DNA of 64,000 bases from a virus, in the IMG/VR virus record IMGVR_UViG_3300021373_002437, positions 1 through 64,000 of that record; one strand, given 5' to 3'. Shown here one piece after another: positions 59,171 through 64,000 of the stretch; the stretch's first letter is position 1, and every line of letters starts with the position of its first letter. The position numbers and the translations under genes were made by a program. The notes beneath the pieces are model-generated. The model was given only the letters and a program-made list of their open reading frames with translations, was not told the DNA's origin and did no database searches.

Positions 59171-59920
59171 ATGCCTACAAATCATTATTTCCAATCAGGC
59201 AACACCAGTGGCACAACTGCTGAACAGCGACTAGTTGAAGACTTGGTTATTGAGAGTTTAAAAATTTACGGACACGATGTTTACTACGTGCCCCGGACTC
59301 TCGTGGATGAGGATGAAATTTTTGACGAAGATACTCTGTCCGAATTTAATCAAGCATATCCACTAGAAATGTACCTAGAGAACGTAGAAGGGTTCGATGG
59401 GGACGGTGACCTGTTCAGTAAATTTGGTATAGAGGTTAGAGACAAAGCAACCTTTGTAATGGCGAAACGCAGATGGGAAGATAATGTAATCACATCTGGT
59501 GGAACTTTTACTCAGGACTCAAGACCATCTGAGGGTGATCTTTTATTTTTTCCTAAGACTGGTTCTCTGTTTGAAATCAAGTATGTGGATTTCCAGAATC
59601 CTTTTTATCAATTGGGTAAAATCTACACCTTCAAATTGGAATGTGAATTGTTCGAGTACAGTTCAGAGAGATTCAACACTGGTATTGAAGACCTTGACAA
59701 CATCTATACTGATCAGAATCTTGACATGCTGCAATTTGAATTTTTACTGGAAGACGATACCAAACTTCTTCTGGAAAATTCCAGCAACTTGATACTAGAA
59801 GAATATGCTGCAGTCAAGTCTACAGAGAATACCGACAACATTAACTTCACCAATACTGATGAAGCAAGTGATATATTGGATTTCACTGAGATTAATCCAT
59901 TCGGGGAAATAAGAAACTAG
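59171..59920 (+). CDS. gp14: gp14 neck protein
   Basis: A 249-residue protein (T4: 256) starting MPTNHYFQSGNTSGTTAEQRLVEDLVIESLKIYGHDVYYVPR, the gp14 signature, with EVRDKATFVMAKRRW and PKTGSLFEIKYVDFQNPFYQLGK. Acts with gp13 in the neck. Four bases after gp13. Confidence 0.92.
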   Translation: MPTNHYFQSGNTSGTTAEQRLVEDLVIESLKIYGHDVYYVPRTLVDEDEIFDEDTLSEFNQAYPLEMYLENVEGFDGDGDLFSKFGIEVRDKATFVMAKRRWEDNVITSGGTFTQDSRPSEGDLLFFPKTGSLFEIKYVDFQNPFYQLGKIYTFKLECELFEYSSERFNTGIEDLDNIYTDQNLDMLQFEFLLEDDTKLLLENSSNLILEEYAAVKSTENTDNINFTNTDEASDILDFTEINPFGEIRN

Positions 59921-59921
59921 T

Positions 59922-60935
59922 ATGTTTAAGAATAAGCAATTTTATCACCAGCACGTAAAGAGAGCAATCGTTGCTTTTGGTATGATATTCAATAATATCA
60001 ATATCAATCGTGTGGATGGTAGTGGCATAACCCAACAGGTGATGCGGGTTCCTTTGGCGTATTCTACCAAACAGAAGTTTCTGTCTCGTATAAGATCGGT
60101 AACAGATACTGAATCCCGTGGTGAGGTTGCGATCAATCTGCCTAGGATGGGTTTCGAGATTACGAGTCTGGACTATGACTCTACAAGAAAAATCTCCCCC
60201 ATACAAAAGAACAAGGTAACCAACAACAGTTCCCTTAACGTGTCTCGGGCATACGTATCTACACCCTACAACATGTCCCTGTCCCTGTATGTTTTTGCTA
60301 AGAATCAGGAAGACGGTCTTCAGATCATTGAGCAGATTCTTCCATTCTTTAACCCAGATTTTAACGTGACAGTCAATGAGTTGCCTGAGTTGAATATTAA
60401 AAGAGATATTAAAATTACTCTGGACAATATAGGCTATGATGATTTGTACGAAGGGCCATTTGCCGAGAGACAGAGCATCATGTGGACATTGAACTTCACA
60501 ATGAGACTCAACTTCTTTGGATTTGTTTCTAATGAGAACATCATTAAAGAAGCGATTGCCAAGACGTATGATGATACGGATAGTTCGAACATTAAGTCTT
60601 ACTCACAAATCACTGCCAGTGTTGCGACCACCAATGCTACGGCTACTGCTGTTACCGATGGTGATGCTATCACAAATGTATTAATCGACCATATAGGTAG
60701 CGGATACATCAACGCACCAAACATCACAATTTCTGGTGGTGGAGGTTCTGGTGCCACGGCTGTAGCCACAATAGAAGATGGTTCGATAAACACCATAACT
60801 GTTACTGCGGGCGGTACAGGATACACCACAGCCCCAACAGTGACTATCGATGCACCACCAGACATAGTTGACCCACCGGGACCAGATGACCCGTTCAGGT
60901 TCTTACTGGAATTTGAAAATGTTATTGAGGATTAA
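59922..60935 (+). CDS. gp15: gp15 tail terminator/sheath stabiliser with GSGY extension
   Basis: A 337-residue protein. Residues 1-215 match gp15 (FYHQHVKRAIVAFGMIFNNI, QKFLSRIRSVTDTESRGEV, LPRMGFEITSLDYDSTRK, WTLNFTMRLNFFGF). T4 gp15 has 272 residues. After residue ~240 two GSGY units are appended (HIGSGYINAPNITISGGGGS, AGGTGYTTAPTVTID), then a Pro/Asp linker and a C-terminal strand RFLLEFENVIED. gp15 caps the tail and stabilises the sheath. Confidence 0.88.
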   Translation: MFKNKQFYHQHVKRAIVAFGMIFNNININRVDGSGITQQVMRVPLAYSTKQKFLSRIRSVTDTESRGEVAINLPRMGFEITSLDYDSTRKISPIQKNKVTNNSSLNVSRAYVSTPYNMSLSLYVFAKNQEDGLQIIEQILPFFNPDFNVTVNELPELNIKRDIKITLDNIGYDDLYEGPFAERQSIMWTLNFTMRLNFFGFVSNENIIKEAIAKTYDDTDSSNIKSYSQITASVATTNATATAVTDGDAITNVLIDHIGSGYINAPNITISGGGGSGATAVATIEDGSINTITVTAGGTGYTTAPTVTIDAPPDIVDPPGPDDPFRFLLEFENVIED

Positions 60936-60937
60936 AA

Positions 60938-61384
60938 ATGAGCACTTTCGATAAACTGGATGAAACATTTAATACAGAGTCTACTGAAGAACTTCCTATT
61001 GAAACTAAGGTTGAAGAGGAAAATCTTCCAGTTGTGGCTTCTGAAGACCTTCCAGAAAAAGAGTTGGAGGATGACTATCAGTCAGCAAGACAGACTCTGA
61101 AAGACGCTGAGAGCTTTACTAAAGAAGCCATACAGGGCATGATGAAGGTTGCTAAGAATAGCGATCAACCCCGAGCATGGGAAGTGACTGGACAACTCAT
61201 AAAAACCCTGCAAGATAATGCAGGAGCTATGATGGAAGTCCAAGAGAAAAAGAAAAAGGTTACTGGAGTCACGCCAGCAGCACCCAATAAAGTCACCAAC
61301 AACATTTTAATGGCAGGGACAACAAAAGAATTGCTGGATGCCTTGAATAAAAAGGACGGTCCCGTAACAATCGATCATGAGTAA
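60938..61384 (+). CDS. gp16: gp16 small terminase subunit
   Basis: A 148-residue protein (T4: 164). Acidic N-terminus, then a helical pair DDYQSARQTLKDAESFTKEAIQGMMKVAKNSDQPRAWEVTGQLIKTL, which is the central coiled-coil motif of gp16, and a C-terminal GTTKELLDALNK. It forms a ring that recognises concatemer DNA and stimulates gp17. It overlaps gp17 by 8 bases. Confidence 0.9.
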   Translation: MSTFDKLDETFNTESTEELPIETKVEEENLPVVASEDLPEKELEDDYQSARQTLKDAESFTKEAIQGMMKVAKNSDQPRAWEVTGQLIKTLQDNAGAMMEVQEKKKKVTGVTPAAPNKVTNNILMAGTTKELLDALNKKDGPVTIDHE

Positions 61385-63029
61385 AGCACTAAATTCCTAT
61401 CATGGAAATCCTAACCTAAAAGGTCTTGGATATCAACATGAGTTTACGGAAGACGAATTAAAAGAATACGTTCGATGTAAGAACGACCCAATCTATTTCA
61501 TAGAGAATTACTGTAAGATTGTAACTCTAGATGATGGTCTTCAATACTTTAAATTATATGAGTGTCAAAAGAAAAAAGTTGACCTCATCTTAAATAATCG
61601 AAAAGTAATCTTGATGGAAGGTAGACAGCAGGGTAAGACTGTAACTGCCGCAGCCTGTATTTTGTGGTACACCATTTTTGACTCAGATAAAACTGTTGCC
61701 ATCATGGGTAACAAGACTGCCTCTGCTCGTGAGGTATTAAATCGTTACCAGATCATGTATGAAAACCTACCTCTGTGGATGCAGCAAGGTGTTAAGACAT
61801 GGAACAAAGGTGACGTTGAATTAGAAAACGGTTGTAAGATTTTCACTGCTGCGACCACCGCTTCTGGTATTCGTGGTAAGTCTGTTAACTGGCTGTATAT
61901 CGATGAGGCTGCAATCATTCCAAACAATGTCGCAGATGAATTCTTTGCTTCAGTATACCCCACGATTTCAGCGGGTGAGACTACTAAGATTCTTCTTACG
62001 TCTACTCCACTTGGTTACAACCACTTCTGGAAGTTCTGGAATGAGGCAGAGAAGGGTCATAATGGTTTCGTACATCACTTCATCCCGTACACTGAGATTC
62101 CGGGCAGAGATAAGGCGTGGGCTGATGAGCAATTCAAGCTACTTGGTGAGCTTAAGTTTAACCAAGAGGTACTTTGTGAGTTCCTTGGTTCTGCCAACAC
62201 CCTCATTAGTGCTCGTACAATTGCGAACCTTAGCTCTAAGGAGCCAATCTTTTACAACGATGATGGTCTCAACATATATAAGGCACCAGAAGAAGGTCAC
62301 TTTTATACCATCATTGCAGACACTGCGAGGGGTATTGGTGGAGACTACTCAGCCTTCGTGGTTATTGACATAACTGAAATGCCTTATCAAGTTGTGGCTA
62401 AGTACCGGAACAATAAAGTCGCTCCGATGCTATATCCAGAGATAATAAATAAGATAGGGGTGGATTATAACAATGCGTTTGTCCTGATTGAGAACAATGA
62501 TATTGGTGGGCAGGTGGTAGAAATTCTTCATGAAGAAATTGAGTATGAGAATATCTTCCAGACAGCCACAGAAAAATCTCGACAGTATGTAACAGCGGGA
62601 TTTGGTAAGACTAGTAGATTGGGGGTCACCACTTCCAAACAAGTTAAAAGGCAAGGATGTTTTTCCTTTAAGTCACTTATAGAGGAACAGAAGCTTCTCC
62701 TTTTTGATGCAGATATAATCCATGAAATTTCTACCTACATTGAAAAGGGACAGACCTATCAGGCCGATGAAGGATATCATGACGATCTGGTAATGTGTTT
62801 AGTTTTATTTGGGTGGCTTTCCACGATGCCTTTCTTCGCAGACCTTGTGAATGTTAATACAAGGGAAGAATTGTATAACCAGATGGCACAAGAAATACAG
62901 AAACACATGACTCCATATATAAGAAATGATGGAAATACCCCAGCACCGGCAATGGTTGCTTCAGGAGATTATTGGATAGAAGATGAAAAATTTGATGACC
63001 ACTACAGAAAAGCCTTCAACCTCGACTGA
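61377..63029 (+). CDS. gp17: gp17 large terminase subunit
   Basis: A 550-residue packaging motor. Walker A is GRQQGKT (82-88), Walker B NWLYIDEAAII with D176/E177, and the coupling motif ILLTSTP follows. The C-terminal nuclease has IIADTARGIGGDYSAF (first Asp), FVLIENNDIGG (second acid) and YHDDLVMCLVLFGW (third Asp). Length is slightly below T4's 610. The C-terminal end overlaps the next gene by 47 bases. Confidence 0.96.
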   Translation: MSKALNSYHGNPNLKGLGYQHEFTEDELKEYVRCKNDPIYFIENYCKIVTLDDGLQYFKLYECQKKKVDLILNNRKVILMEGRQQGKTVTAAACILWYTIFDSDKTVAIMGNKTASAREVLNRYQIMYENLPLWMQQGVKTWNKGDVELENGCKIFTAATTASGIRGKSVNWLYIDEAAIIPNNVADEFFASVYPTISAGETTKILLTSTPLGYNHFWKFWNEAEKGHNGFVHHFIPYTEIPGRDKAWADEQFKLLGELKFNQEVLCEFLGSANTLISARTIANLSSKEPIFYNDDGLNIYKAPEEGHFYTIIADTARGIGGDYSAFVVIDITEMPYQVVAKYRNNKVAPMLYPEIINKIGVDYNNAFVLIENNDIGGQVVEILHEEIEYENIFQTATEKSRQYVTAGFGKTSRLGVTTSKQVKRQGCFSFKSLIEEQKLLLFDADIIHEISTYIEKGQTYQADEGYHDDLVMCLVLFGWLSTMPFFADLVNVNTREELYNQMAQEIQKHMTPYIRNDGNTPAPAMVASGDYWIEDEKFDDHYRKAFNLD

Positions 63030-63585
63030 CTTTATTACTAAGTTGGATTTTAAGTTTGATGTGGCTGCTCTGAGAGAGGATATGGATGACTTTACATTTA
63101 TGCTGGACGATTACAGCAGGAATGAGTGTACAGTCTATAACCAAATGGGATTGAAGCACAGGAAGGGTGCTGAGAATGTCCATATAGATTCCATGGGGAG
63201 TTTATATGACCGTGAAAAAAAGGAAGTCATATCAAAAGAAAGTGACTTCTCAGAGTACAATCCGAATATCGGAATGTACACTAAGTCTGTTATAGAAAAA
63301 ATAGAAGAAGAACAAAAAATAAGAATAGGTAGAGCCAGATACATGACCCTACTACCCAAGACGGGGCTAAGTGTACACTTCGATATAGAAGAGAGGCTAC
63401 ACTTAGTATTGAAAACCAACAAGACTGCGTTCATTGCGAACTATACAGGGGATGAAGGTTGTGAAGCTATTTGTACCCATTTACCAGCAGATGGTTACGT
63501 ATACAAAGTAGATACTACCCGAAACCATTTTGTATATAATGGTGGTTGGGAGGACCGCATTCACTTAGTTCTATGCATTACTTGA
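62983..63585 (+). CDS. Aspartyl/asparaginyl beta-hydroxylase-like oxygenase
   Basis: About 200 residues. The start is the ATG at 62983 or at 62995, both inside gp17. The C-terminal half has the cupin-type iron site: GRARYMTLLPKTGLSVHFDIEERLHLVL with H132 and D134, R138/H140, then TRNHFVYNGGWEDRIHLVL with H182 and R192-x-H194. The N-H-x-x-x-N-x-x...D-R-x-H-L pattern is the signature of this family. It sits between terminase and tail sheath genes, so hydroxylation of a virion protein is possible; the substrate is unknown. Confidence 0.78.
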   Translation: MKNLMTTTEKPSTSTDFITKLDFKFDVAALREDMDDFTFMLDDYSRNECTVYNQMGLKHRKGAENVHIDSMGSLYDREKKEVISKESDFSEYNPNIGMYTKSVIEKIEEEQKIRIGRARYMTLLPKTGLSVHFDIEERLHLVLKTNKTAFIANYTGDEGCEAICTHLPADGYVYKVDTTRNHFVYNGGWEDRIHLVLCIT

Positions 63586-63597
63586 ATTTCTGTTATT

Positions 63598-63605
63598 TAT
63601 AAATA
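63598..63605 (+). promoter_or_regulatory. Late promoter for tail sheath gene
   Basis: Exact TATAAATA within ATTTATAAATA; predicted start near 63611, leader of about 46 bases with TAAGGAGA before the gp18 ATG at 63657. On the minus strand the same sequence also reads TATAAATA (63601 to 63594). Confidence 0.8.
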
Positions 63606-63656
63606 TTCTAAGTAATTTACAGAAAAACGCAGTAATTTTTAATAAGGAGAAAAGAT

Positions 63657-64000
63657 ATGGCTTTTCAGCTATCACCGGGAGTACAGGTAACAGAAAAAGA
63701 CCTAACTTCAGTTGTTCCCGCAGTGGGAACTTCCATTGGTGGTTATGCAGGCGATTTCCCATGGGGGCCTTGCAACGAAGTAACCACAATCACAAGTGAA
63801 AACGAATTAGTAAGACGTTTTGGTAAACCCCCTGCTACTGCTTATGAGGGTTGGTATTCCGTGGCGTCTTTTCTAGCTTACACTGACAACTGTAAGGTGG
63901 TTCGTGCAGTAGATACTGCTGCTGCTCTTAATGCCACATCAGATGGTGCAGGGGTTCTGATTACAAACGAAGACGATTACGAGAACAACCATGAAGCTGG
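63657..64000 (+). CDS. gp18: gp18 tail sheath, 5' part (cut by window edge)
   Basis: The frame is open to the last base, giving 114 residues. It begins MAFQLSPGVQVTEKDLTSVV and has GTSIGGYAGDFPWGPCNEV, ENELVRRFGKP and WYSVASFLAYTDNCKVVRAVD, all matching the N-terminus of T4-like contractile sheath proteins. Its SD is AAGGAGA and it has its own late promoter. The tail tube gene is expected downstream, outside the window. Confidence 0.95.
   Translation, partial: MAFQLSPGVQVTEKDLTSVVPAVGTSIGGYAGDFPWGPCNEVTTITSENELVRRFGKPPATAYEGWYSVASFLAYTDNCKVVRAVDTAAALNATSDGAGVLITNEDDYENNHEA

Noticed and set aside
1-64000. CRISPR arrays, insertion sequences and ordinary tRNA genes
   Set aside because: I looked for regularly spaced repeats, terminal inverted repeats with transposase-like genes, and cloverleaf patterns ending in CCA. 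Only the tmRNA acceptor end was found.

Overview
This window is a segment of a T4-like (tailed, contractile) phage genome, almost certainly marine. The evidence is a syntenic late block recognisable gene by gene: gp32, gp59, gp33, gp4, gp48, gp53, a gp27-like hub, gp5 without lysozyme, gp25, gp6, gp7, gp8, gp13, gp14, gp15, gp16, gp17 and the start of gp18. It also carries phoH and T4-type late promoters (TATAAATA). No photosynthesis gene is seen, so a cyanobacterial host is not indicated. A circularly permuted, two-piece-type tmRNA gene fits an alphaproteobacterial host best, though permuted tmRNAs also occur elsewhere.

Layout. (1) 1-17361 (+) is a tightly coupled accessory operon of overlapping genes. 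It holds a partial glycosyltransferase-like gene, one cobalamin-type radical SAM enzyme, six twitch-type radical SAM proteins, three paralogues of an unrecognised family, a UDP-glucose dehydrogenase-like enzyme, an SDR, a 42-codon charged peptide, a 2OG-Fe(II) oxygenase-like protein and a carbamoyltransferase. It reads like a biosynthetic cassette for an unknown modification. (2) 17364-22439 (+) holds small marine-phage proteins, phoH, two glycosyltransferase-like genes, an exported glycine-zipper protein, an HNH endonuclease and a metallophosphoesterase. (3) 22422-23097 holds a dual promoter, a 33-aa membrane peptide, a structured RNA junction and the permuted tmRNA. (4) 23098-26657 (+) holds a putative virion protein, two membrane proteins, gp33, gp59 and gp32 with a repetitive leader, closed by a UUCG-loop bidirectional terminator. 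(5) 26659-30993 (-) holds the tape-measure-like protein, gp26 with an apparent programmed -1 frameshift extension, a tube-initiator-like protein, an unknown conserved protein and gp4. (6) 30955-52972 (+) holds baseplate hub, wedge and fibre genes, including a 2357-aa protein. (7) 52959-57850 is an accessory island: one glycosyltransferase-like and one oxygenase-like gene (+) converge on a methyltransferase-like gene and four tandem glycosyltransferase-like paralogues (-). (8) 57822-64000 (+) holds neck, terminase, an Asp/Asn beta-hydroxylase-like gene and the 5' end of the tail sheath gene.

The genes divide into virion assembly (regions 5, 6, 8), replication and late transcription (gp59, gp32, gp33), translation quality control (tmRNA) and two chemistry-rich accessory blocks (regions 1 and 7). 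All function calls come from reading the sequence; no database search was run.
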